In this document: one piece after another, positions 18,779-29,678 of the stretch | Layout: each line of letters begins with the position of its first letter | Position numbering within the stretch: position 1 is the stretch's first letter | Notes under the pieces: generated by a model | The model's database searches: none | What the model was told of the DNA's origin: nothing | Seen by the model: the letters and a program-made list of their open reading frames with translations, nothing else | Position numbers and translations under genes: made by a program | Assembly: GCA_945868845.1 (NCBI GenBank) | Contig: CAMBMS010000005.1 | Span: 113,059-177,058 of the forward strand | Direction of reading: 5' to 3' | Source: Asaia bogorensis | GTDB taxonomy: Bacteria > Pseudomonadota > Alphaproteobacteria > Acetobacterales > Acetobacteraceae | DNA: 64,000 bases

Positions 18779-20784
18779 TGGCAATGTTCTCCACCCTCCT
18801 CATCGCCAATCGCGGCGAAATCGCCTGCCGCGTCATCCGCACCGCGCGGCGCCTAGGGCTGCGCACCGTCGCCGTCTACGCCGATGCCGACGCAACCGCT
18901 CAGCATGTCCAACAAGCTGATACCGCCATCCGCATCGGGCCCGCTTCGGCGCACGAAAGCTACCTGAATATCGGCGCCATTCTCGCCGCCGCGCAGAAAA
19001 CCGGCGCGCAAGCCATCCACCCCGGCTACGGCTTCCTGTCGGAAAACCCGCTATTCGCCGAGGCCTGCGCGCACGCCGGTATTATTTTCGTCGGCCCCAG
19101 CGCCGCCTCGATGCGCGCCATGGGCTCCAAATCCGCAGCCAAGGCGCTGATGGAAAATTCCGTCGTCCCCTTGATTCCCGGCTATCACGGCGAGGACCAG
19201 GATCCCGCCACCCTTGCGCAACATGCTAGCCACATAGGCTATCCCGTCGTCATCAAGGCGGTGGCTGGGGGTGGGGGGCGCGGCATGCGCGTGGTGAATG
19301 CGGCGAATGATTTCGCCTCCGCGCTCACCGCCGCGCAGCAGGAAGGTTCTTCGGCCTTCGGCGATGCCCGCGTGCTGATCGAACGCTATCTGCAACGGCC
19401 ACGCCACGTGGAAGTGCAGATCTTCGGCGACACGCATGGCAATGTCGTGCATCTGTTCGAACGCGACTGCTCCGCCCAGCGCCGGCATCAGAAAATCATC
19501 GAGGAAGCTCCCGCCCCCGGCCTGTCGGAATGTACCCGCGCCGCCATGAGCACAGCCGCCGTCGCCGCCGCGCGCGCGGTGAACTATCATGGCGCCGGTA
19601 CTGTCGAATTCATCATGGATGCATCTGGTTTTTACTTTCTGGAAATGAACACCCGCCTGCAGGTCGAACACCCGGTTACCGAGTGCATCACCGGATTCGA
19701 TTTGGTGGAATGGCAGCTCCGCGTCGCCGCCGGCGAGCCTTTGCCTGCCAGCCAGTCTGCCATCACCGCCAACGGACACGCCTTCGAGGTTCGCCTCTAC
19801 GCCGAGGACCCAGCGCGCGATTTTGCGCCATCCATCGGCAAATTAACCAATTTCCACATGCCGCACCAGAACACCCGCGTCGATTCTGGCTATGTGACCG
19901 GCGACCAAATTTCAACCCATTACGACGCGATGCTGGCCAAGCTGATCGTGCACGCTCCCACCCGCGCCGAGGCCTTGCACCAGCTGCGCCGCGCCCTTGC
20001 CGATACCGACATCACCGGCGTCGCGCATAACCTCGACCTTCTAGACCGTATTACCGCGCAGCCCGATTTTATCTCTGGCGCCGTCGATACTGGGTTTATC
20101 GAACGCAACGCCGCCACCCTGCTCGCCCCACAAGCCACACCCGACGCAACTATTCTTGCTCTCGCCACGCTTGGTGTATTTTCCATCGCGCAGGCCCACG
20201 CCGCGGAAGCCGCCGCGCACTCCCCCAATCCACACTCTCCCTGGCACTCGACGGATCAATATTGGCCCAATATCGCCCGCGAGCGTTTGTTTAACTTAAG
20301 AACGGACGATGGCGTCTATCCCGTTCATATCATCAACCGTGGTGACACCTGGCACGCGCGGGTGGGGAGCGCGGCATTGCGTGCCGAGTGCGTCGCCTAC
20401 CGGAACAATGCCTTCACCGTTCAACTCGATGGTCAGCGGCATACTGCTTTCATTTCTCACACGGACGAAACCGTTATTCTGCGCTACCAGGGTCGCACCT
20501 GGCGTTTTACCTTACCGGACCCGACCCTGCACGCGGAGGAAGAGACCAACGCTGGTTCCCGCCTCGTCGCGCCCTTACCGGGGCAGGTCACGCAGGTGCT
20601 TGCCACGCCAGGCCAACTTGTCGCGCGCGGCGACGTGCTGGTTATCCTGGAAGCAATGAAAACGGTGTTTCGCCTCACCGCCACCGGCCCTGGCACCGTT
20701 GAAACCATCGCCTGCGAGGCCGGCGATCAGGTACAGGAAGGCCAGTTTCTGGTCAGCTTTACAGTCGATCAACCCGCCGCTTGA
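18778..20784 (+). CDS. mccA: Methylcrotonyl-CoA carboxylase alpha subunit (biotin carboxylase/BCCP)
   Basis: The 668-residue subunit has a biotin carboxylase domain at about residues 1-445. It includes IANRGEIACRVIRTARRLG, the ATP-grasp glycine loop AVAGGGGRGMRVV, FLEMNTRLQVEHPVTE and RLYAEDPARDF. A middle linker follows, then a C-terminal biotinyl domain with the attachment Lys in LEAMKTVF. That motif is AMKT instead of the commoner AMKM, which several MCC/PCC-type proteins share. The end of the gene overlaps, on the opposite strand, the last codons of the decayed epimerase. The enoyl hydratase and HMG-CoA lyase for the next pathway steps are not in the window. Confidence 0.95.
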   Translation: MAMFSTLLIANRGEIACRVIRTARRLGLRTVAVYADADATAQHVQQADTAIRIGPASAHESYLNIGAILAAAQKTGAQAIHPGYGFLSENPLFAEACAHAGIIFVGPSAASMRAMGSKSAAKALMENSVVPLIPGYHGEDQDPATLAQHASHIGYPVVIKAVAGGGGRGMRVVNAANDFASALTAAQQEGSSAFGDARVLIERYLQRPRHVEVQIFGDTHGNVVHLFERDCSAQRRHQKIIEEAPAPGLSECTRAAMSTAAVAAARAVNYHGAGTVEFIMDASGFYFLEMNTRLQVEHPVTECITGFDLVEWQLRVAAGEPLPASQSAITANGHAFEVRLYAEDPARDFAPSIGKLTNFHMPHQNTRVDSGYVTGDQISTHYDAMLAKLIVHAPTRAEALHQLRRALADTDITGVAHNLDLLDRITAQPDFISGAVDTGFIERNAATLLAPQATPDATILALATLGVFSIAQAHAAEAAAHSPNPHSPWHSTDQYWPNIARERLFNLRTDDGVYPVHIINRGDTWHARVGSAALRAECVAYRNNAFTVQLDGQRHTAFISHTDETVILRYQGRTWRFTLPDPTLHAEEETNAGSRLVAPLPGQVTQVLATPGQLVARGDVLVILEAMKTVFRLTATGPGTVETIACEAGDQVQEGQFLVSFTVDQPAA

Positions 20785-21726
20785 TTCCCACGCGCGCGGA
20801 TCAGCGCGGAGAAATATTCGATCGTCCGTCGTAGCCCGTCATCCAGCGCCCCCGTCAGCGCCCAATCCAGCATGCGCCGCGCTATCGCGATATCGGGATA
20901 GCGCTGGATCGGATTGTTCGTCAGAAAGGGCCGATAAATGATCGTGAGGACGCCCCGTCAACGCGATCACCCGCTCCGCCAATGTGCGCACCGAAATTTT
21001 CTATGGATTTTCGAGATTGATGGGCCCGGGGACACTTTGGTCTGTCGCCATCAATCGCACGAAGTCTTCGGCCTGGCCGTCCGCATAACCGAACGTCCGC
21101 GTCTGCCCGCTATCACCATACAACCCACGTCCTCGCCGCGCAGCGCCTACATGATGAAGTTGGGCACCACCCACTCATCATTCAGTGCATGCGTAGCCCA
21201 TATGTATCGAAAATACAGGCCACCTTGACCTTGGGGTCATGCTGGCGATGATAATCGAACAACAACGTTTCCGGGCAGCGATTACCCTCATCGTAGCAGG
21301 TGTATGGCCTCAGGGGATGGACGTTGCGGCGATAATCTTATGTCTGTGGATGCACGGTCGGGTCACCATAAGCCCCGCTAATGGAAGCATAGAAAATCGG
21401 AGGCCAGGTGCGCTTCGCCAATCAAAGAATTTTAATGGCGGAGATCGCCGATGTCTTTATCGTCTGCTCCCGATAGCACTGATAATGCACGGGCGAGGCC
21501 AGCCGGGTTAGGTTATGAATTTTGTCAACCTCTACGTAGAGCGGAAAGTGACGTCGTGACGCATAGCCTGGAAGTGCCGATTGTCCAGCAGATGCACAAA
21601 ATTATCCTTCCAGCCCGTAAAGTAATTGTCTACGTACAGAACGTCATACCCGTCGCGCGGTAGCCGCTCGCACGGATGCGAGCCAAAAAATCCTGCGTCC
21701 CCCGTCACCAGGACCCGCTTACTCAC
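20769..21726 (-). pseudogene. UDP-glucuronate decarboxylase-like epimerase, decayed
   Basis: The minus strand starts at a GTG (21726) with VSKRVLVTGDAGFFGSHPCE, a Rossmann motif with one Gly lost. It continues as VDNYFTGWKDNFVHLLDN. Homology then carries on in shifted frames with several stops: YVEVDKIHNLTRLASPVHYQ, GAYGDPTVHPQT, YTCYDEGNRCPETLLFDYHR and VKVACIFDTYG. After a deleted stretch come PDIAIARRMLDW and DGLRRTIEYFSALIRARG. These are consecutive pieces of a UXS/NAD-dependent epimerase, including the active-site YxxxK region degraded to YDEGN. The gene is clearly dead. Bases 21727-21855 between it and the next gene hold nothing I recognise. Confidence 0.9.
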
Positions 21727-21855
21727 CGGCGCTATGCGCCATTCCCCCTCGAACCGCGCCGAACGTCCCAGAGCCCCGCGCCCACGCAAACCATCCCTTG
21801 CCGATCGCCGCGCTAGGCCGCATCCTCCGGCAGCATCCAACCAGGAGGAAACCAT

Positions 21856-22182
21856 ATGCTCTACGAAATTCGCATCTATCACTGCCAGCCCGGCCGCCTG
21901 CCAGACCTGATGAAGCGGTTCGATACAATCACACTGAAACTGTGGGACAAGCACGGCATCCGCCAGGCTGGCTTCTGGACCACCCTGATCGGTGATTCCA
22001 ATCATTCGCTCACTTATATGGTAGCCTGGGAATCGCTGGCAGAGCGCGAGGACAAATGGGCCAAGTTCCAGGCCGATCCCGACTGGATCAAGGCCCGCGC
22101 CGGCACCGAGGCCAACGGCCCACTGCTGACCAAGGTCACCAACGAAATTCTGGTGCCGACCTCGTTTTCTTCGGTTAAGTAA
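21856..22182 (+). CDS. NIPSNAP family protein
   Basis: This 108-residue protein has the NIPSNAP/dimeric alpha-beta barrel pattern: MLYEIRIYHCQPGRLPDLMK, then TYMVAWESLAEREDKWAKFQ. An AGGAGG RBS lies six bases upstream of the ATG. The family's biochemical role in bacteria is unsettled. Members often accompany catabolic genes. A second NIPSNAP-like protein lies at 30827-31150. Downstream, a hairpin separates it from converging nadE. Confidence 0.85.
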   Translation: MLYEIRIYHCQPGRLPDLMKRFDTITLKLWDKHGIRQAGFWTTLIGDSNHSLTYMVAWESLAEREDKWAKFQADPDWIKARAGTEANGPLLTKVTNEILVPTSFSSVK

Positions 22183-22197
22183 TTTTCGAACGCGAGA

Positions 22198-22223
22198 CAG
22201 GCCTGGGGTAACTCCCTGGCCTG
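22198..22223. terminator. Hairpin between converging NIPSNAP and nadE genes
   Basis: An inverted repeat CAGGCC-T-GGG ... CCC-T-GGCCTG (22198-22207 and 22214-22223) forms a 9-bp stem with one T-T mismatch and a 6-base loop. It lies in the 69-base gap between two genes that end toward each other. No clear T-run follows on either strand, so termination is inferred from position and structure only. Confidence 0.4.
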
Positions 22224-22251
22224 CCCGCCCATAGCGGCGCCGCCGGTCAGG

Positions 22252-24306
<2,055 letters not shown>

Positions 24307-24405
24307 CGGATCATGCCTCGGGTCATCTTGTTCAGTGTCACATATTGGGCGCCCAGCCTGAATCCGCCAAGGCACGACCGAAAGAGAGGGAATATTTACC
24401 TTTAC

Positions 24406-24525
24406 CTAGAAAGCTTCCAAGGGCGACGCGTCTCCCTCGGCCAGATAGGCGCGCAAGCCCTTGAGGCTGGCTGTGGGCGTTTCCGCACCCGTACAGTCGG
24501 GGCATAGCAGCTTATGGTCGGTCAT
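24406..24525 (-). CDS. Possible 39-residue CxxC peptide
   Basis: On the minus strand an ATG at 24525 opens MTDHKLLCPDCTGAETPTAS and runs to a TAG at 24406, 100 bases before nadE on the same strand. It has a single CPDC pair and GC-rich third codon positions, but no convincing RBS. I recognise no relative. The rest of this 416-base gap (24307-24722) holds one other 40-codon plus-strand frame (24600-24722) that I consider no better than chance. Confidence 0.25.
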   Translation of the reverse strand: MTDHKLLCPDCTGAETPTASLKGLRAYLAEGDASPLEAF

Positions 24526-24722
24526 GGCACGGGCTCGGCATCCGCCGTACGCCCGCAAGGGAGTGATTTATATTTCGCCTATCCGCCGGGACCACCTTCA
24601 TGCATAGACCCCCACGTTCTGCTCCTACGGAACTGACGAGCGCGACGCGACGGGTGCAATTGGAACGCGACTGGGGCACTCTGCCGGCCCAGGCCCAGGC
24701 CCCGGCGGAGCGCGATCCGTGA

Positions 24723-25439
24723 TCAGCCGGTAAATCCGGTGAAATGGGTAAACTCACTAGCTGGGGCGCGCGGCGTGCACAGCTGATTCACCGTTGCATC
24801 CCGGTCCGCATAGCCGATCGCCACGCCGCAGACGATGCCCGTCTGCTCCGTCAGGCCCAGCGCCGCGCGCACCGAATCGGGCAAGCTGGCGAAGGCCGCC
24901 TGCGGGATCGTATCCAGTCCGCGTCCCCGCGCAGCGGCGCAGATATTGCCTAGGAAAAATCCATAATCCAGCCAGCTGCCAACATTCAACCGCTTTTCGA
25001 TGGTGCAGATTATTCCCACCGGCGCGTCGAAAAACCGGAAATTTCGCGCATGCTGCAATTTCATTTTCTCGGTCTCGCCGCGCCTGATGTCGAGCAGGTC
25101 GTACATGGCAAACCCCACCTGTCGGCGGCGCGATAGATAGGGTTCAAAAAATTCGTCCGGGTAATATTTGTATTCGCGCTGCTGACCCACCCCGCCGGCC
25201 AGAAAATCGCCCTCCACCCTATCGCAAAACGCCTTCAGCGCGCCACCGGCCATGGCATGGACACGCCAGGGCTGCATATTTGTCCCGCTGGGCGCGCGTG
25301 CCGCCACGTCAAGAATTTCTTCCACTGTCGCGCGTGCAACTTTCGTGGGAAGAAATGCGCGCACGGAGCGGCGCGTAGTTATCGCGGCGTCGACGATGGC
25401 GGCCGGGTCGGTCATGCTGGTATCCGGGTTCGTGGTCAT
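24723..25439 (-). CDS. Nitroreductase family protein
   Basis: The 238-residue protein has the FMN-dependent nitroreductase fold. The N-terminal TTRRSVRAFLPTKVA phosphate-binding region and RAPSGTNMQPWRVH (FMN ribityl/phosphate site) are followed by the dimer helix around WLDYGFFLGNICAAARGRG. The C-terminal GIVCGVAIGYAD strand completes it. Such enzymes reduce nitro groups, quinones or enones with NAD(P)H; the substrate is unknown. The start is uncertain among ATGs at 25439 and 25415. The gene is divergent from the thiolase-like gene. Confidence 0.88.
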   Translation of the reverse strand: MTTNPDTSMTDPAAIVDAAITTRRSVRAFLPTKVARATVEEILDVAARAPSGTNMQPWRVHAMAGGALKAFCDRVEGDFLAGGVGQQREYKYYPDEFFEPYLSRRRQVGFAMYDLLDIRRGETEKMKLQHARNFRFFDAPVGIICTIEKRLNVGSWLDYGFFLGNICAAARGRGLDTIPQAAFASLPDSVRAALGLTEQTGIVCGVAIGYADRDATVNQLCTPRAPASEFTHFTGFTG

Positions 25440-25576
25440 CCGGCATGGTGCCATAGATCGGGGAGCGGGGCCATGACAGGCGGCCTGGATGGGGGTTGGT
25501 TTAATCGGCACCCGCCCTGGTCACGGGGGGGCCAAGATGATCTATCCTAGATGAGAAGCCAAAGGGAGAAAACACG

Positions 25577-26758
25577 ATGTCGGAACGCAGTCTGCGCGGC
25601 AAGGTTGCCGTGGTGGGGATTGGGGAGACCACCTACTACAAGCACTCCATGTCGCCCGATCCGGAATTCGTCCTCGCACTGAAGGCGATCCTGGCAGCCT
25701 GCGCGGATGCCGGCATCGACCCCAGCACGATAGACAGCTTCGCGAGCTACGCCAACGACCGCAACGATCCCTCTCGCCTCGCCGCCGCGCTGGGCTGCAA
25801 GGAATTGCGGCTTTCCAACATGCAATGGGGTGGCGGTGGCGGTGGTGGCGCGGCGGCCATGGGCAACGCGGCAGCGGCGATCGTCACCGGCCAGGCCGAT
25901 ATCGCAGTGGTCTATCGCGCCCTGGCGCAGGGCCAGTTCCAGCGCTACGGCCGCGCGGCCGGTGGCGGCAACGTAAGCGGGGATAACGCGCTGATCCATC
26001 CCTACGGCATTTTTGTCCCGGCGCAGCGTTATGCGCTGAAGATCATGCGCTACATGCATGACCACGGCGTGAAGCAGGAGGCATTGCGCGCCATCGCCAT
26101 GGCCTCCTACCACCACGCGCAAGCCAACCCGCGCGCGGTGATGCATGGCAGGCCGCTGACCGAGGAAATGTATGACAACAGCCGTTGGATCGCCGAGCCG
26201 AACCATTTATTTGACTGCTGCCAGGAGAATGACGGGGCGGCGGCGGTGATTCTGGTTTCCGCAGATCGAGCGAAGAATTTTCAGCACAAGCCCGCCTATA
26301 TTCTATCAGTGGCGCAGGGATCGGACCATCGCAACGCCGCACGTAGTTTTAATGCACCGGACTTCGCCTCATCTAGCTTCCAGACGGTGGCGCCGCATCT
26401 GTGGGAGATGGCAAAGCTGGGGCCGCAGGACGTGGACGTACTGCAAAGCTATGAAAATTTCACGGGCGGCGTGCTGATGAGCATGGTGGAACACGGCTTC
26501 TTCAAGGGCGAGGAAGCCAATGATTTCCTGAAGCTGGACAACCTGCTGGCACCCACCGGCAAACTGCCGCTGAACACTTCGGGCGGCAATCTGGCAGAAT
26601 GCTACATGCACGGGTTGGAATTGCAGATCGAAGCGGTGCGGCAAATCCGCGGCACTTCCACTGCGCAGGTACCCGACGCGCATGTCGGCTGCGTCATCGC
26701 CGGCCCGATGGTTACCCCCGTATCGACCATGGTACTCGGCTCCCAGGAGACATTGTGA
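25577..26758 (+). CDS. Thiolase-fold (SCP2/Ltp-like) protein lacking the nucleophilic Cys
   Basis: The 393-residue protein has the thiolase fold: VAVVGIGETTYYKHS at the start, ENDGAAAVILVSADRA mid-way, then SYENFTGGVLMSMVEHGF. Near the end come LPLNTSGGNLAECYMHGLEL and VRQIRGTSTAQVPDA. Where classical thiolases have the nucleophilic Cys, this sequence reads NMQWGGGGGGGAAAMG with no Cys. In the NxxGG motif the usual His is Ser (NTSGG). It therefore cannot be an ordinary acetyltransferase. It resembles the lipid-transfer-protein retro-aldolases (Ltp2 type), which work as complexes with DUF35 proteins and use Tyr residues. The next gene is exactly such a DUF35 protein, overlapping by one base. 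Confidence 0.85.
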   Translation: MSERSLRGKVAVVGIGETTYYKHSMSPDPEFVLALKAILAACADAGIDPSTIDSFASYANDRNDPSRLAAALGCKELRLSNMQWGGGGGGGAAAMGNAAAAIVTGQADIAVVYRALAQGQFQRYGRAAGGGNVSGDNALIHPYGIFVPAQRYALKIMRYMHDHGVKQEALRAIAMASYHHAQANPRAVMHGRPLTEEMYDNSRWIAEPNHLFDCCQENDGAAAVILVSADRAKNFQHKPAYILSVAQGSDHRNAARSFNAPDFASSSFQTVAPHLWEMAKLGPQDVDVLQSYENFTGGVLMSMVEHGFFKGEEANDFLKLDNLLAPTGKLPLNTSGGNLAECYMHGLELQIEAVRQIRGTSTAQVPDAHVGCVIAGPMVTPVSTMVLGSQETL

Positions 26759-27192
26759 TGAGTTATTTACCCAAGGGCCTTCCTGAACCCGTCACCGAAA
26801 CCGACAGGCTCGATCTGCCCTATTGGGAAGGCACGCGGCAGGGCGTGCTGAAAATCCAGCGCTGTGGCGCCTGCAATTCGTGGCAATGGGGGCCCGAATG
26901 GCTGTGCCATCAATGCCGGTCCTGGGACATGCGCTGGGTGGAAGTAGCGGGACGCGGGAAAATCTGGACTTGGACGCGCTGCTGGCACCCAGTGCATCCG
27001 GCGCTGAAGGAACGCGGCCCCTATATTTCCATCCTCGTTGAACTGCCGCACGCCGGCAATGTCCGCATGCTAGGCAACCTGCTTGGCGATGCGACGCAGG
27101 AAATAAAGATCGGCGCCGATGTGGAAGCGGTGTTCGAGCCGCATGACGACGCCGCCACGCCCTACACCCTCGTGCAATGGAAGACCGTATGA
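26758..27192 (+). CDS. DUF35 Zn-ribbon OB-fold protein
   Basis: The 144-residue protein has a rubredoxin-like zinc ribbon (RCGACNSW, then LCHQCRSW; both CxxC pairs intact) followed by an OB-fold (VEVAGRGKIWTWTRCWHP, then GPYISILVELP). DUF35 proteins bind thiolase-like partners and position CoA substrates. Its ATG overlaps the stop of the thiolase-like gene by one base, and its own stop overlaps the next start (ATGA). This strongly implies a stoichiometric complex. Confidence 0.9.
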   Translation: MSYLPKGLPEPVTETDRLDLPYWEGTRQGVLKIQRCGACNSWQWGPEWLCHQCRSWDMRWVEVAGRGKIWTWTRCWHPVHPALKERGPYISILVELPHAGNVRMLGNLLGDATQEIKIGADVEAVFEPHDDAATPYTLVQWKTV

Positions 27193-28787
27193 CCCTCGTA
27201 CGCCTGAAGCATTTCGGCTGGGGCCGTGAAGGCGAGGAGATGACTGCCGCCGAAGAAGAATTCTGGCTGAACGTCTATCGGAAAAAATTCTCCGTCAGCG
27301 ATTTTAATGCGCTGCCTGTGCCGGGGCTGGACGCGATCACGATGCGCGCCCCGCGTATCGCCCCGACCGCCAGCCTGGCCAGGATTTGCACGTCGGACCT
27401 TTACGACCGTGCCGCGCATACATTTGGAAAATCCTATCCCGACACAGTACACGGCATGCTAGGTAATTATGACGCCGCGCCGGACGTGGTGGCGTATCCG
27501 GAAACCGAGACCGATGTCGCCGCCATCATGGACTGGGCTGGCGACGCGCAGGCCATGCTCACCCCATTCGGCGCCGGCTCATCGGTGTGCGGCGGCGTCG
27601 ATCCGCGGATCGATGGCACGCGCTACCGCGCCTCCGTGGTGCTGGATTTGCGCAAGCTGGACAAGGTGTTGGATTTCGACCATTCGTCGCGCGCCGCGCG
27701 CATACAGGGCGGCGTGTTCGGTCCACATCTGGAAGCTCAGCTCAAACCACACAACGTCACCTTGCGGCATTTTCCGCAAAGTTATGAATTTTCCACGCTC
27801 GGCGGCTGGATCGCCACACGTTCCGGCGGGCATTACGCCTCGCGCTATACCCATATCGATGATTTTGTCGAGAGCCTGCGCGTGGTCACCCCGGCCGGTA
27901 CATTGGCAACCCGCCGTCTGCCTGGGTCTGGCGCCGGACCAAGCCCGGATCGCATGTTCATCGGCTCCGAAGGCATTTTAGGGGTTATCACCGAAGCCTG
28001 GATGCGCGTGCAGGACCGTCCGACCTTCCGCTCCGGCACCTCGCTGCGCTTCAAGGATTTCTACACCGCCGCCCGCGCTGTGCGCGCGATCAGCCAGGCA
28101 GCGCTTTACCCTTCCAACTGCCGCATTCTCGACCCAAACGAGGCCTATAACACCGGCGCCGGCGATGGTAGTTTCGCAGTGATGGTGCTGGCGTTCGAGA
28201 GTGCCGACCACGACCTCACCCCGTGGATGAAGCGAGCGCTGGAATGCTGCGCCGATTATGGCGGCGTGGCGGAGACGGCGGAGACCGCCACCGGCCATCG
28301 CAGCGGCGCGGCAGAATTGTGGCGCACCGCCTTCATCCGCATGCCATATGCGCGCGAACGTATCGTGCCGCGCGCCATCATCAACGACACGTTTGAAACC
28401 GCCATCACCTGGGACCGGTTCGAGGCTTTTCACACAGCTGTGCAAACTGCCACTGAACGCGCTATCCAGGATGCCACCGGACGACCCGGCCAGGTCACCT
28501 GTCGCTTCACCCATATTTACCCCGACGGGCCGGCGCCCTATTTCAGTTTCCACGCGCTCGGCCGGCACGGCGTGCTGCTAGAACAATGGCAGGCGATCAA
28601 GAACGCGGCATCAGACACGCTGATCCAGGCCGGTGGCACGATCACGCATCATCACGCCGTAGGCCGCGATCATCGGCCCTGGTATGATCGCCAGCGCCCC
28701 GACCTGTTCGCCAATGCACTGCGCGCGGCGAAGCAAACCCTGGACCCGCACGCCATCCTCAATCCTGGTGTGCTGATTGATCCCTAA
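27189..28787 (+). CDS. FAD-linked oxidase, alkyl-DHAP-synthase-like
   Basis: The 532-residue flavoenzyme has a PCMH-type FAD-binding domain at about residues 90-280. It includes VAYPETETDVAAIMDW, LTPFGAGSSVCGG, FSTLGGWIATRSGGHYASRY and MFIGSEGILGVITEA. The C-terminal FAD-oxidase domain ends with THHHAVGRDHRPW and LDPHAILNPGVLIDP. This is the subgroup containing alkyldihydroxyacetone-phosphate synthase and many bacterial homologues of unknown substrate. The His-rich HHHAVGRD loop is the AGPS active-site motif. I prefer ATG 27189 (ATGA overlap with DUF35) over ATG 27177. It is the third member of the overlapping trio. Confidence 0.88.
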   Translation: MTLVRLKHFGWGREGEEMTAAEEEFWLNVYRKKFSVSDFNALPVPGLDAITMRAPRIAPTASLARICTSDLYDRAAHTFGKSYPDTVHGMLGNYDAAPDVVAYPETETDVAAIMDWAGDAQAMLTPFGAGSSVCGGVDPRIDGTRYRASVVLDLRKLDKVLDFDHSSRAARIQGGVFGPHLEAQLKPHNVTLRHFPQSYEFSTLGGWIATRSGGHYASRYTHIDDFVESLRVVTPAGTLATRRLPGSGAGPSPDRMFIGSEGILGVITEAWMRVQDRPTFRSGTSLRFKDFYTAARAVRAISQAALYPSNCRILDPNEAYNTGAGDGSFAVMVLAFESADHDLTPWMKRALECCADYGGVAETAETATGHRSGAAELWRTAFIRMPYARERIVPRAIINDTFETAITWDRFEAFHTAVQTATERAIQDATGRPGQVTCRFTHIYPDGPAPYFSFHALGRHGVLLEQWQAIKNAASDTLIQAGGTITHHHAVGRDHRPWYDRQRPDLFANALRAAKQTLDPHAILNPGVLIDP

Positions 28788-28914
28788 AAACGGGCGTGAA
28801 AGAACACCTTACCCCCACCCCATTTCCGTTTGGGTCACCCACGACGGTATGTTTCGTTGGAGGTCCCAGGGGTAAATCGGGTAGCGCGGCTCCTGCATAA
28901 GTGATCCGCTCCAG

Positions 28915-29509
28915 ATGAATAAGATGATTGAAGGCTATCGCCGCTCCCTGGCCGAGACGGCGGGTATTGTTTCAGGACCTAGCGGGGCATGGGTAGAACC
29001 CGCGCACCATGGCCATCGCCTGCGCCGACAGCCAGGAGCCCCCAGGGATGGCGTTCGATGCCGCGCCAGGCGAGATGTTGGTGATCCAGAATGTGGCGAA
29101 CCTTTTGCGGCTATATATCCCAGATGGTGGGCAGCATGCGACCTCCGCCGCGCTGGAATTTAGCGTGCGGGTTTTGAAAGTGTACGCTCTGGTGGTGATG
29201 GGCCACGCCATGCCCGGCGGTGTCCGAGCCCTGCTCGGCGACGTACCGTTGGAGGGCAGGGTTCTCTCGCTCCCTAGATCAGCATGGCGTGCGCTACGCA
29301 CAGCAAGGTGCTGCGCTGCACCGACCCCGAGGGGGCGCAAAGGTGGTGCGAGCAAGAGGTGATAATTTCTCAATCGGTAATCTGCTGACATTTCCCAGGA
29401 TCGCGGCGCTCGTACGGGAAAAACGCTGCGGTTGCACGGGATGCGGCTGAATATTCGTAACGGGATTATCGAGATGCTACACATGGGCGGGACGTTCGGC
29501 CCGGTGTAA
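28915..29509 (+). pseudogene. Beta-carbonic anhydrase, decayed
   Basis: Pieces of a beta-carbonic anhydrase appear in order but in different frames. These are MNKMIEGYRRSLAET, then MAIACADSQEPPGMAFDAAP and IQNVANLLRLYIPDGGQHAT. Next come SAALEFSVRVLKVYALVVMG and GHAMPGGVRALLGD. After more shifts come WCEQEV, NLLTFPRIAALVREK and LHGMRLNIRNGIIEM. The second zinc-ligand Cys of GHxxCGG is Pro (GHAMPGG). At least three frameshifts separate the pieces. Bases 28788-28914 and 29510-29678 on either side hold no gene I can support. Confidence 0.9.
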
Positions 29510-29678
29510 TGGGGTGAGATTCGGACCGGACTGAAACTGATCCATTACCGGTCTCAACCGCGCCTTGACCATCCCGCGCGGATGTGGAGGATATCGGCGT
29601 GCCCTATGCTGCGCACACCATTGGTTCGCCCCGCCCATTTCATACCATAATGACGACAGGTTGAGGGAGATATCATCC

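Noticed and set aside
18230..19779. Large antisense ORFs opposite mccB and mccA
   Set aside because: Both lie entirely within well-conserved genes on the other strand and have no recognisable domain.
24600..24722. 40-codon plus-strand ORF ending at the nitroreductase stop
   Set aside because: No RBS, no similarity I recognise, and composition no different from chance.
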